Positions 49,603 through 60,300 of a stretch of 64,000 bases of DNA are shown in pieces. The DNA comes from Loxodes magnus (lineage: Eukaryota; Ciliophora; Karyorelictea; Loxodida; Loxodidae). The translations under genes and the position numbers were made by a program. Each line of letters begins with the position of its first letter. The first letter of the stretch is position 1. A model generated the notes under the pieces. That model was not told the DNA's origin. It made no database searches and saw only the letters and a list, made by a program, of their open reading frames with translations. The stretch lies in NCBI GenBank assembly GCA_946699065.1, contig CAMPDV010000060.1, forward strand, positions 558,001-622,000, in the 5' to 3' direction.

Positions 49603-50826
49603 TCAATTATATTTTTTTTGTTTCTTCTATAAAAAGAAAAAATCATCAAAGACATCTGCTTGTTCGTCTTCATATACATCAACCAACTCAACTGCAAAAT
49701 CTGATATTCAATCCATATTTTCCTCTGTTAAAAAAGTACAATCATCCAAGTCAAGAATTGAAAATTCGAGTAAAACAAAATCGAGAGATTCTTCATCATA
49801 TTCCAAGCAGTCCTCAATGCATTCTTCCATATCACCATCCCAAAATTTATCAACTGCATCTTCTAAATCTTCTATTATTATGTTTGCATCTGAATCAGCA
49901 TTGTCTAATGCAATTGTAGCTTCAACTAATAACTCTAGGAAAGCTCCTGTAACTGGTTCATGATCGTCTCTTTTAATAATATCTTCTTCATCAATATCTT
50001 CAGTATCTATATTTGTGTACCTTGACTATAAATTGATAAATTCAAATCACTCTGCTTCTTCTTCTTCATAGACTTCTTTAAGCTCGCCAAAATAATTTAA
50101 AAGAAAATCTTCATTTTTCTCAGTCAAAAATTAACTCTCTTCTATATCCGTTCTAACGAACCAGCTCATTACTAGCTAACTTAAATATTTTTCTTTTTCA
50201 TAGCTTTCTTCAGCTGCCTACTCGTAGTCATCATCATATTCTTCCTCAAACCACTAATCCACTTGTTGGATTATAGAATTTGTATATCAACTTGAGTTAC
50301 TCATTAATTCAAGGCCATATGCCATTGTTTGGAGTCAATCAGTTAAATCAGTTTCATCATCTAGTTTTATACTCCTTTCAACAACATCCCTTCTCTCCTC
50401 ATATAAATCATCTAATCCTTCTCTTAAATCGTTTAGAACATCCTTATTTTCTCCTGTGAGAAATCCAATTTCATCAATATCATACTAAACTAAAAAGTTA
50501 TATATTTTGTCACAAGTTAGCCTATCAACAATATATAAATCTTCAGCTGCTTGATTATAATCATCATCGTACGTAGTATCAATAAAATATTCCAAAGCAT
50601 CAATTTAATAATTCACTTTTTAATCTCCATCCTCTATTCTATCAATTATTTTAACTACCTAGTCTAGTAGTCACTACTCATCATAGTAAGTGTAGTTTTT
50701 CTCTTACAACTAAGCAAGTATTTAGCTCTGAGATTTATCTTAAACCTTTTAAATTCTATCCTTAAGTTAAACTTGAATAGCTAAAGAAAAAGAGAATGCG
50801 ATAAAGAGTATAAGAGTATTCTTCAT
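49603..50826 (-). CDS. secreted highly acidic protein with three diverged internal repeats
   Basis: 407 residues, single exon, signal peptide MKNTLILFIAFSFSLAIQV. The mature part is extremely rich in Asp and Glu, with few basic residues. Three diverged units share a core: FLTGENKDVLNDLREGLDDL (Phe 122), FLTEKNEDFLLNYFGELKEV (Phe 233) and FLTEENMDWISDFAVELVDV (Phe 365), each followed by Y-E-E/D-E. Units 1 and 2 also share an upstream DDDYxQAAE motif. Four Cys lie near the third unit. Acidic, helical and secreted suggests a Ca2+-binding protein of the ER or of secretory granules (ciliate granule-lattice proteins have similar composition), but this is inference; I do not recognise the family. 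Trp codons are a mix of TGA and TGG. Confidence 0.65.
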
Positions 50827-51153
50827 TTATTAAATCTTTTACAATAAGCATATGACTCTTCGTCGTTATTGCAACTATTAGTTTTATAAACAAAATGAAG
50901 TATTTATTTAATTTATATTTAAATTAATCTGCTTCTTTATTAGCTATCACTATATCATTACTTCAACTACTTCTTTTAAACTTTCTTACATTTTACCTTT
51001 CCACCTATTAATAACTTTTACTACAATATTATATATATGTACTTAATAAGCAGCCTAATTGATATACATGCTTGCTTTCATGATATTATTAAGCAGTTGA
51101 AGTGGAATTATATGAAAAGAGTAAATTAAATCTTGGTTATTTAAATAAAAGGA
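50827..51153. other. divergent intergenic region
   Basis: 327 bp of AT-rich DNA with promoters for the acidic protein and the pseudokinase; no motif recognised. Confidence 0.6.
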
Positions 51154-52128
51154 ATGGGAAACTGTGAATGCACAGATAGAAACAAATAAATATAATAAGC
51201 TAATTAAAATGATCAGAACTCCCTAAGTTAGTAAGATAAACCTACTTACTAAACAGCTCCAATAGAAAAGGTGAAAGAAACATATAGTAAAGCTTATTCT
51301 TAGCAATCAGAATAGATTATCACTTAGTATGAAGGATACTATGTATTTTATTCAGAGCATATTTAGAGTTAAAAGCACTATTTAGTTAAAAGAATTGATA
51401 AGTTAAAACTTATAATAGAAGAAAATTTTAACGAGAAGCATTTAAATAACGAGATTAGAAACTTATAAATCTTGATACATCCAAATATTGTATAATTGAA
51501 AGAATGAGACCAGGATCGAAAATTTTACTATATTATATATGAAAAAAGCCAAGGATAGAATTTAGCTAACTAGATAACTTAGAATGCTCTAAAATCATCG
51601 AATTTTTAATATAGTGAGATCCACTTAATAGTAGTTCAGTGTTTGTTAGCTCTAAAGTTCTTACATGAAAATGGATTTCATCATAAGTGTATAAACCCTT
51701 AAAATATCTTATTTGATAGCAATGAAGGATTAAATTCTTTAAAAGTTTCACACTATTCTAATTACATAATAAAATAGCATCTAAAGGTAAACTAGAATAA
51801 GATTATTAACTGAATGTATTCAGCTCCTGAATTAATTTTAAAAACCACAATAGTAGAAAAGAAACTAGATATATGAAGTCTTGGAGTTGTTATTTTATAA
51901 CTTGTCATTGGAAAGTATCCATTCCCTAATGTTTTCCAGCTTTAAGATCTTGAAAACTACTATTAGCAAGAATAATGAGACTTCTAAAAGTTGTTTTAGA
52001 AAGAATTCAGTTAACTCCCTAAAGATTTAAAACAGTTTTTGGTTAATTCGCTGAAATTTAATCCAATAGAAAGATGGTCTATTGAGGAAGCTACAAAAAG
52101 TGAATATGCAATTTCTAAAAAGATATGA
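51154..52128 (+). CDS. protein kinase-fold pseudokinase
   Basis: 324 residues, single exon, starts MGNCECTDRN (myristoylation plus nearby Cys). The kinase fold is clear from QKHYLVKRIDKL (the ATP-site Lys may remain), LIHPNIVQLKEW, YYIIYEKSQGQNL, LLALKFLHENGFHHKCINPQ and NILFDSNE, then WMYSAPELIL, KLDIWSLGVVILQLVIG, PKDLKQFLVNSLKFNPIERW. Catalytic features are lost: no Gly-rich loop is visible, the HRD Asp position reads HHK, and the DFG position has no Asp-Phe-Gly (LKVSHYSNY). APE and DIWSLG (Trp is TGA) are intact, so the fold is under constraint without catalysis. Probably a membrane-tethered scaffold or allosteric partner of another kinase. The stop at 52126-52128 follows the last kinase helix. 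Confidence 0.8.
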
Positions 52129-52221
52129 TCATTATAATTTTACCTATTCGTTAGTTTTAGTTAATCATATACATTAACCTAGCACTATATTATTATAATA
52201 ACCTACTTATTTTTCCCTTTA

Positions 52222-53418
52222 ATGTGCTATATAAACAGATGGAATTTTATATAATTAACTAGTTTATAATTTAAATAGCTTTATAGCTACTAGCTACTTC
52301 TTTTAATTTGCTAGATTCAGTTTCTATTAGGAATATTATAGAAACTGAGTTAATTAGTTAAGAGTGTAAGCTAAGCTTGACTAAAAGTAATTTAAAGTGT
52401 TGGATTAATAACTTATAAGATATTCAGTGTATTAACTAAAAATTTGTTAAAGGGTTAGTAGTTTTTATCTCTTACTTCCTAATTAAGGTAAAAGTAGCAT
52501 CTTACTATAATTAAAGCTAAATAGTCACTCTATTAATTATTAGTTGATATTTTAAGTGAGAGCATCCTCAGCGAAGTATATATTCTTAACGCTGATTCTA
52601 AGCATGAGATAGTGAAATTATAAATGGGGATAAAGAAGAAATGTAGTAATGAATATAAATAAACTCTTTATTTTTAAATGCATATTAGATTCACTAGCAA
52701 ATGTTTCATTAGTAAATATTTAGTCAGTACAACAAATCTGAGCTATCAGGAAAATAATTTTGAAAGATGTTTTTTTATATTTAATTAGCAACTATTTAGT
52801 ACACTTAAAAAAGCTGTTCCATTGTTTCTTTTACCTTATTTAAGAACTTTAAATCTAAATATCGAGTAATAATAGTTGTCTTAGTTTTAAATAATAAGGT
52901 TCAAGTAAAAAGAGTAAGTAAATAGGGCTTTCAAGAGAAGCTGGAATAATAAATTAAAGGGGTTATGATTAATTCATTTAAGTAGCTTTTGCTTATTTTA
53001 GAGCTGTCTAATGTTTGATAAATCTCATAGTATCAGGAGAATAATAAGTTTCTTTACATAAAATGAAAACTTAGATCTAGTAACTTAAGAGCTTTTTTGT
53101 CTTTTTCTTAAATTCTTTTGCTTGATATGTTATTTTAAAACGCTTATGTATTGCTCAAAATATAGGCAGAGCCTAAAATAATTATTTCTATATTCCTTTA
53201 ACTTATATTTATAGCTTAGTCATTGAGGAAAGGCATTGCAGGTATATGATTCTCAAACTATGAAACAGAGTTTCATATAAGTGAAATGGAAATAGTTAGT
53301 TGAATTAGCAAGATGGGGAGTTTATCGGTATACAGTAATTAAATTTAGTATTTTCATCTTAATTTCATGTGAAGAGGTTATTTGCTTTATGTTAAACTGT
53401 ACGTTTGATTTTTCATGA
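52222..53418 (+). CDS. unrecognised protein with hydrophobic segments
   Basis: Not recognised. One frame from ATG 52222 to TGA 53416-53418, 398 residues. The N-terminal third is helical (KLSQLVKSVSQAWLKVIQSV, LYQLLVDILSESILSEVYIL), the middle is basic (KQKEQVNRAFKRSWNNKLKG), and two short hydrophobic segments follow (LSSFCLFQSCLMF, LFCLFLKFFCLICYF), possibly membrane-embedded. A soluble helical end follows (KQLVELARWGVYRYTVIKF). It is in the same frame as the preceding pseudokinase, so if the TGA at 52126 were read as Trp the two would be one protein; the composition break between them argues against it. Start uncertain. Confidence 0.4.
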
Positions 53419-53454
53419 ATAAGAAGTTTAAAAGGAAAAATATTAATAATAACT

Positions 53455-54725
53455 ATGCAAAAGGAAAATAATTTTCAGTAATTAAATTCCTAGAAGAATC
53501 TCTTATAGCTGAAGCTATAAAAGGTAAAAGACTTAGATTATAACAATATTATAAGATCTCACTCAGATCCTGTAGAATCAGATAAAATAGCTACTCATTA
53601 GAAAATGTTAGTTGAGGAAGATATTGACTAAGAAATTTTTGAAGATAAATCCATTTCTATCACTTGCTCTCCTCTGCATAGACACAAGAGTAAACAGAAT
53701 TCTATTTTTATATCACCAAGCAAATTAAATAAGCAAATTAAATTTAAGCGAAGTAACGATAAATGATAACCAGACGAAAGCGATTTTTTGAAGTAGATGG
53801 TTGAAAAATACTAAAATCGTTGGAAAAAAATAGCTCAGAAAATAAATGAAAGATACCATGAAGGAAAAAGCCTAAGAACTCCAAGAAACTGTAGAGAAAG
53901 ATTTAAAAACCATGAAAACCCTTTATTAAGCAGTAAGCTATTATACAGAAAACTAATGACTAGCTAAAGAAGATTTAATTTTACTGTTACTTTAATAAAA
54001 ACTCGGAAACTAATGAAGTCGAATATCTAAAGCTTTGCATGGTAAGCATTTATACAGGAAGAAGTGAAAATTAAGTACGTAATAGATGTAATTCTTTAAC
54101 TAAGACAGTTAAGTAAGATATGTTCTTAAGTGAAAAATAAATACAAACCCTTATTAATTATAAAAAGTAAGAATGTCTAATTTCGGGAATGTCATAAAAC
54201 GATTTGTAGGATATAATAAATTAAACACTTTCCTAAATTGAGTCCCAGAAAATTATTGATCAGGCTAGAGAAGAAGTAAATAACAATGAAAATTAGGTAA
54301 AGATTAGTCAATTTTAAGCCTTGAATCAAATTTAGTAATTAAAATTAAAAGAAAATACACATACTGCTATTAAAGAATAGAATAACGAAATGTCTATAGA
54401 GCTTCCCAATATATCGAATGGGAGCGTTAGTTTCGATTTACTAAATGAAAGTGATTCCTTAGAATTGAGTGCAAAGTAGGGAATTCCTATGAGTGAAGTT
54501 GTATATAAACAAGAAATAAACATGTTTCTCATTTAATAATTTATACTTGTTAAAGAACTCAGATCTTTCACTCTTTGGAAAGTCTCTTTATATTAAAGCT
54601 ATGATATTCTTCTTTGCTTCTATCACTTTATAAGTAATAGTCTAAATTAAAAATCATTCTTTTATGCAATTAAACTATCAGAATTCGAAGTTTTAATTAA
54701 TCTAAAAATAAATTAGAATCATTGA
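53455..54725 (+). CDS. Myb/SANT two-repeat (R2R3-type) DNA-binding protein
   Basis: Exons 53455-53932, 53949-54041 and 54058-54725; both introns are 16 nt and nearly alike (GTAAGCTATTATACAG, GTAAGCATTTATACAG). 412 residues. First Myb repeat: KWQPDESDFLKQMVEKYQNR then WKKIAQKINE and RTPRNCRERFKNH. Second repeat: QWLAKEDLILLLLQQKLGNQ with WSRISKALHG and RSENQVRNRCNSL, the classic third-helix GRTENQVKNRW. Trp spacing fits, with TGA at the first Trp of each repeat. The introns interrupt the linker between repeats and the start of the last recognition helix and are forced by the motif. Likely a nuclear transcription or chromatin factor. The C-terminal 180 residues are Gln/Glu/Ser-rich; the 60 residues before the TGA at 54723 are doubtful. 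Confidence 0.82.
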
Positions 54726-55170
54726 AATATATTTAGCTTTGGATTTAAACTAACTAAGAATGTAAAATAATTTAAGTAAACTAATGAAGCATTCTTAATA
54801 AATAACCATATTCATATCATTTAAAATGTAATAATTAAACCATTACGTTATTATACTGAGTTCTTACAATACATTCCATTAAAAGTATCATTCAATAGAT
54901 TAAATTCTCACTATTCTAATTATGTTCAGAAGACTCTTAAAATTTCTTCATTTTTTTGCTTTGATATCTGATAAAATTTAATAAGCAAACAATTTAGACT
55001 AAGTGAAGAAGAAATAAATAGTATATAAGGTCTGAAATGAAGTTTGATAGTTATAGGAAGGTAAAATAATAATAAAGAAAGTGATAAAGAGTTGTAGAAG
55101 TATAATAAGAAAGAGTGTGAAATGAGTTGGATAAATTAAATTATTTATTTAATTATTAAATTAAATAAAA
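54726..55170. other. AT-rich intergenic DNA
   Basis: 445 bp upstream of eL34, holding its promoter; purine-rich GAAAGTGATAAAGAG-like runs near 55070-55130. No gene recognised. Confidence 0.55.
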
Positions 55171-55515
55171 ATGGTCCAAAGAGTCACATACCGAAGAAAA
55201 CACTCCTACAACACTAACTCAAATCACATAAAGCAAGTGAGAACACCAGGAGGAAAACTGATAGTTCACTATTACAAAAAGAAAGCCTAAGGGCCACACT
55301 GTGGAGACTGTAAAGTGAGATTACAAGGAGTACCTTCTTTAAGACCTAAGGAATATAAAAAAATTCCTAAGAATGAAAGGACCGTTGCAAGAGCATACGG
55401 AGGAAGTAGATGCCATTAGTGCGTAAAATAACGCATAGTCAGGGCTTTCCTTATAGATGAAGTAAAATGCATTAAGAATATAAAGAAGGATAAAGAAGAG
55501 GCTCCCAAAAAGTGA
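55171..55515 (+). CDS. RPL34: 60S ribosomal protein eL34
   Basis: 114 residues, usual length. MVQRVTYRRKHSYNTNSN with HIKQVRTPGGKLIVHYYKKK, GPHCGDCKVRLQGVPSLRP, TVARAYGGSRCHQCVKQRIV and RAFLIDEVKC cover the whole family profile, including the four Cys (CGDC and CHQC) of the zinc ribbon. Component of the large ribosomal subunit. No intron. It ends APKK followed by tandem TGA TGA (55513-55518). TAA and TAG are Gln at conserved positions (KKAQGPHC, CHQCVKQR). It converges with the GPCR gene, with 25 bp between stop codons. Confidence 0.96.
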
Positions 55516-55540
55516 TGAAGCAAATACTCTACTTTTAATT

Positions 55541-56683
55541 TCATAAATCTAAATTAACTATTAATTTATGCCGTTAGCTCCACACAAAACTCTCTTCAAG
55601 TTCTTTGTAGAACGGATAATTTCGATCTTAATTGATTGAAACCTTTTAATAATTGAATGTTTTATAAAATAGCTTAATTAACAAAATATTAATAGATTAC
55701 CGTTAGACTCTTTAATTTAGCTGAAATGATTGCTCACTAAAAGAGATAGTCAATTTTTCTTGTCTATTTCCTTAAAAATTTTATTTCAATAGAAGTTTTC
55801 TATTGAATAGCAAACTTTCTCCACTACAATCAGCATCTGGATTTATTTTTCGTTTTAATTCTGTTCTAACATTTCTATTTAGTCCATAAACTATTGAGTT
55901 TAGTAGCCCTAAGGATGAATAAAAGGGAGTAGTCAATTCACTTATAAAAATAGGAATATCATCTACAAAAAGAGAAACTCCTCTATACATCAACGAGGGA
56001 AAAAAGCAGATAATCAGAATGATTGGAAAGCGTAATAACTCTGAGCAGTTAGTTATCTAAATACTCACTTCTATTAGTTTTTCCTTTTTAAGAATTTAGT
56101 TTAACATCTTGGTCTGAATTTTAATCTTATTTCTAATCTTTAAGCAGCAGAATAGAATAAATTAAAACCCTAACAATATTCAAAAATAGTACAAAAAGAA
56201 CCTTAAAATATTTCCAAGTCCAATGTTTCCTCCCTTCACAATCCAGCACTAGTTTTCATAAGTTTTTCCATAATTTCCTGTAAAGAAAGGAATGATTGCA
56301 CATATAAGAGGGAAAACTACAGCAAACATGATAGCATATATTTTAATCTTGGTATTATGACAAAACTAAGTTTCTTTAACTATATTATTGTATAATTTTT
56401 TAGATATCAAACAGGTAATAAAAACTGAGGACAATCCAAAATAAGTTTCACAAAAGGACAGAACTAAACAAAAATTACGAATTGCTTTGAAATTCTCAAT
56501 TGCTTAAATTAATTAAGTCACTGAAAAAAATAAATCAACTATACTTAATCAAAGAATCAACTTAAAATCAGAATTCCTTAAATTTATGCAAATTTTGTAT
56601 ACCCAAACAACAAGTATACTTCCTACTATTGATAAGCTCGCCAAAGTGATACTTGCTATTCCAAAAATAGAAGATCATATCAT
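55541..56683 (-). CDS. seven-transmembrane receptor of the cAMP-receptor-like GPCR family
   Basis: 380 residues, single exon. Seven hydrophobic segments: IASITLASLSIVGSILVVWV, FKLILWLSIVDLFFSVT, FCETYFGLSSVFITCLISKK, IYAIMFAVVFPLICAIIPFF, LGNILRFFLYYFWILLGFQF, RFPIILIICFFPSLMYRGV and SSLGLLNSIVYGLNRNV. The NSIVYGLNRNVR ending of helix 7 with basic residues after it, the two extracellular Cys (one in CETYFG, one in NQCWIVKGG) and the short loops match Dictyostelium cAMP-receptor-like proteins. It should couple an external ligand to a G protein at the plasma membrane; the ligand is unknown. Trp codons include TGA (MIWSS, LILWLS, YYFWILL). The cytosolic tail runs to TGA 55543-55541, just short of the eL34 stop on the other strand. 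Confidence 0.78.
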
Positions 56684-57344
56684 TTTTCAGCCTTTTATAT
56701 AATATTTAATGGTTATGCATAATTCAAATAACTTTAATAAAAATGGTTATATTTCTATAAGACAATTAATATTATCTATATATATTAAAAAAATTTAATT
56801 ATCAAGTTATCTAAAATAACTCATAATCAAGCACCTACTCATAGTAATATAAAGTAATTTCTCATCTTAATCATTTCATTTAAAAAGTTAAATTATACCT
56901 ATAAAATAATCCCTTAATGACATACTAAACGCTTTTACCTTCTAGCATTCTTCTATTTTTATCTTTTAAAATATTTACATTATTACTAGATTTAGTGCAA
57001 GAAAATATTTGAGAGAACTGTTTAGATTTATAATATTAGACATCAATAAGAATGAAAAAAATTACTTTAAAGTAGAAAAATAAAAAGGAATAAATAAAGT
57101 AAAACAGAAGTTGATGACTAAGCAGCTTGAAAGGATGCTATAATATAAAAATAAAAGTAGCAAAATAATAAAATATTAGATTCATATTTTTTATATTTAA
57201 TTTGGTCGAGAATGCTTCTTAAAAAATTTCTGGCCAGAAAGTATTAGGCTAATCTAAAAAGATATTACATAGTAAATCATTTAACGATAATAGATTTCAA
57301 ATTAATTACTTTAATTTACAAAATTAAACACTTTCTTATTAAAG
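56684..57344. other. divergent intergenic region
   Basis: About 660 bp of AT-rich DNA between the divergent GPCR and TMEM131-like genes; no motif or coding-like frame recognised. Confidence 0.6.
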
Positions 57345-60300
57345 ATGTTGTTAAGCATCTATTTATTACCATTACTTGCATTTCAAGCAACTTTAGCTTT
57401 TTTGCAATTCCCAAGTACGTATCAACCCCAATAACCCACCACTTAGGAGTAAACCGAATTTATTACCAGCCCTCAATAGGCGAGACTTACATTGAAGAAG
57501 TTAGTATAAAATTCTAATGATACAGCATAGATTTTTAACAAGGTTTCTAATTACTGACTAGGTAACTGAGACAAACCTATTTCTACGATGAAAGAAAAAA
57601 TTGGAATTAGCCATTTTATGTTTGACTTTGGAGATAGATAACTATATGTTGTTTCATAAGAACAAATAAAAATAACGAACTAAATGTCTGATTAGTTTCT
57701 TATCATTTATAGCTTAAACATCTATTCTCTCTTGAAGACATAGCAAGAATTCTACAGTTAACACTCTTTTCCTCAAAAGATTATGCCTAATTCAGAATTA
57801 AATGCTCAAATATTATTCATTCCAAAGTCTAATGGCTAGAATCTGGGTTAAGCCATTTTTAATACATCTTTAGGAGAAGTGGCAGTTTTTCTAAAAGGTA
57901 GAGGTGTAGAAAACAAATATCTGATATAGCCAATCAGTGTTTACAATAACCAACCATTAAACAAATTCTTTATGGAAATCCAGATCTTCAATCCAACTAT
58001 ATAAGACTTAGTCATTTATGAAATTAAAAAACCCCAGTAGTTTAATCTTTAACAAGTAGAAAAAAACTAAAAAATTAAACAAAATGAGCGTGATACAGTA
58101 GCTTATTTAGAAATTAAGCAAGAGCATGTTGAATCGTTAATAAATAATAAAGATATAGAAATAAATATTAATATCAATACTAGTTAAGTTATCTTCAGAA
58201 TACCTATTGATGTCCATTTTAGAAATGGTATCCATATTTAACCTGAATATCTAAATTTTGGTGTTTTGTATGATAGAAAATAAGTGCAAACTATTGATTT
58301 ATACGCAACTAATTATCATAATTTTACTATTGAAATAGAAAGCCTCTTATCTTTAAATTCTAGTCACTTTATATAAATCAACTTAACCCAAACCATTATC
58401 CCACCTAATACCTAACTTATTAAATTTGCAATTGTTAGCCTTTTTGCTTCAAAGGAGGGAGTTTTTGAAGGAAAAATGAAGTTGAAATCTAATGATAGCG
58501 ATAAAGCAGTTTTTATTAGATATAGAGCTATCGTCTGTTGAGATATTCTAAAATTAGAGAATCCAAGTTTAGATTTTTTTACAGGTGAGTCCAAAAACTA
58601 AAGATTGAAAGCTTAAGATTAGTCAAAAAATGTTTCTATAATTAACAAAATGGATATGGCAATAACACTGTACAATGTAGTAGCATCTGATAAAAATTTA
58701 GTAATCTAAACGCAATTTCTTCCAACTCTTATACAGTCAGGAGAAAACTCTATTATTACATAAGTTTCACAATCAGAGTTAGCATAGAATCTTACTTCTA
58801 CTTCTTTCTTAAGTGTATCTTCTAGCATTGGATCCTTTTAAATTCCTATAAACTTCTATCATTTTAAACTTTAATGTGATCATCAGTCCACTTAACTTCA
58901 AACCATACTAGTTGATGAAGAACATGAATTAGTGACATATTTCCCAGAATAGTTTTAAACTTGCAATAATATTAGCCTTAATTTCTAAAAAGTAGCCTAA
59001 AATGAGACCAGAAAATAGTTGATTTTCATTCGTAATGCTAATCCTAATCATATCGATATAAACCTTGAGAATTATGCTTTTCCTAAACTTACTCTAAGCT
59101 ATAAGATGACTAATTAACTAAGAGAGCTAGCTGACTAATCTCAAAATAATCTAAATAGTGGTAAGAGTAAAATAGACTAGTCTAATAGGAATAAGAAGAT
59201 AAAGTTACCTGAATGGCACACTCTTGTAATAATAGCTGAGCTTAATCTAGTTAATGTCCAAAAAGATATTGTTTATATGAAACCAGCTTTGAAGTTAACT
59301 ACCCAATATGAAACTATTAATATTCCTTTAATTTATGAGTGCGTAATTGGCCAGCTTAGTCCTACACCTTCAATCATCAGATTTGATTCATCTTTTCCAG
59401 GTAAAGTTTAGTAAGAAAATTTGTAGTTGAGATCAACATTTGAAACTGATATAAAAATAAAAGAAATCAAAAGTGACGATAATAGGATTACCATTTACAA
59501 TATACGAGATCAAATAAAAGCTAATACTAAATCTGAAATTGCTACCATTGAATTTAATCCTTCTATTGGTGGATACAAGGAAAGCTCTTCGAGAGATCTA
59601 GGAAATAAAGATAATTTTCTAATATTTTCTGATATTAAGCATTGAATAAATAATAATGACTTCTGGGAAAGCTTGTCTAGCACTGAAGTACGAGCCAACA
59701 TAATTGTTAGTACAGATATTGTATAGAATTTAAAGATTTAAGCGAGAGGAAAATTAGTTAGACCAAATATAGTAAAAGAAAACTAAATTGACTTTGGATT
59801 ATAATAAGCTGGTAAGAGATATAAAAAGTTCCTTCTAATTCAAAATCCCTCTGATTAATATATGGAATTTTAGTTATTTTTGTCGTAGAAAAACGTTTTG
59901 AACCAAAAATTTCTAAATCAGAAATGCTGTGAAAGAGTATAAGAGCCCTTTGAATTTAATAATCAAGAGGAAGAATTTGAAGCAATAGAAGTATCGAATA
60001 GATACCAAGGGTATGTTAATTAGAATGGTTAAAACTATTAATATAGATCTTAGAGTAATAAGAATTCTTAAGAAACAATACCTAATTTCTGTGACTAAGG
60101 TTATATTATATAGACTAATTGTCTCAGTAATGAATTAAAAGAAGTTTAAAGGCTAACTAAAAATAATCCCATTATTCCTTCAACTCCTTCAATATCCTCA
60201 AAAGCACTTGATTAATTACTTCAGTGATGGGAAGGCTAAAATTAGAATGCTCTTTCAAGTTCTTCAATATGGCCTATTTATATGCAAAATAGATTAGTTG

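Noticed and set aside
59427-59701. Two opposed short frames treated as separate genes
   Set aside because: The plus one is an internal part of the TMEM131-like protein; the minus one is its shadow.
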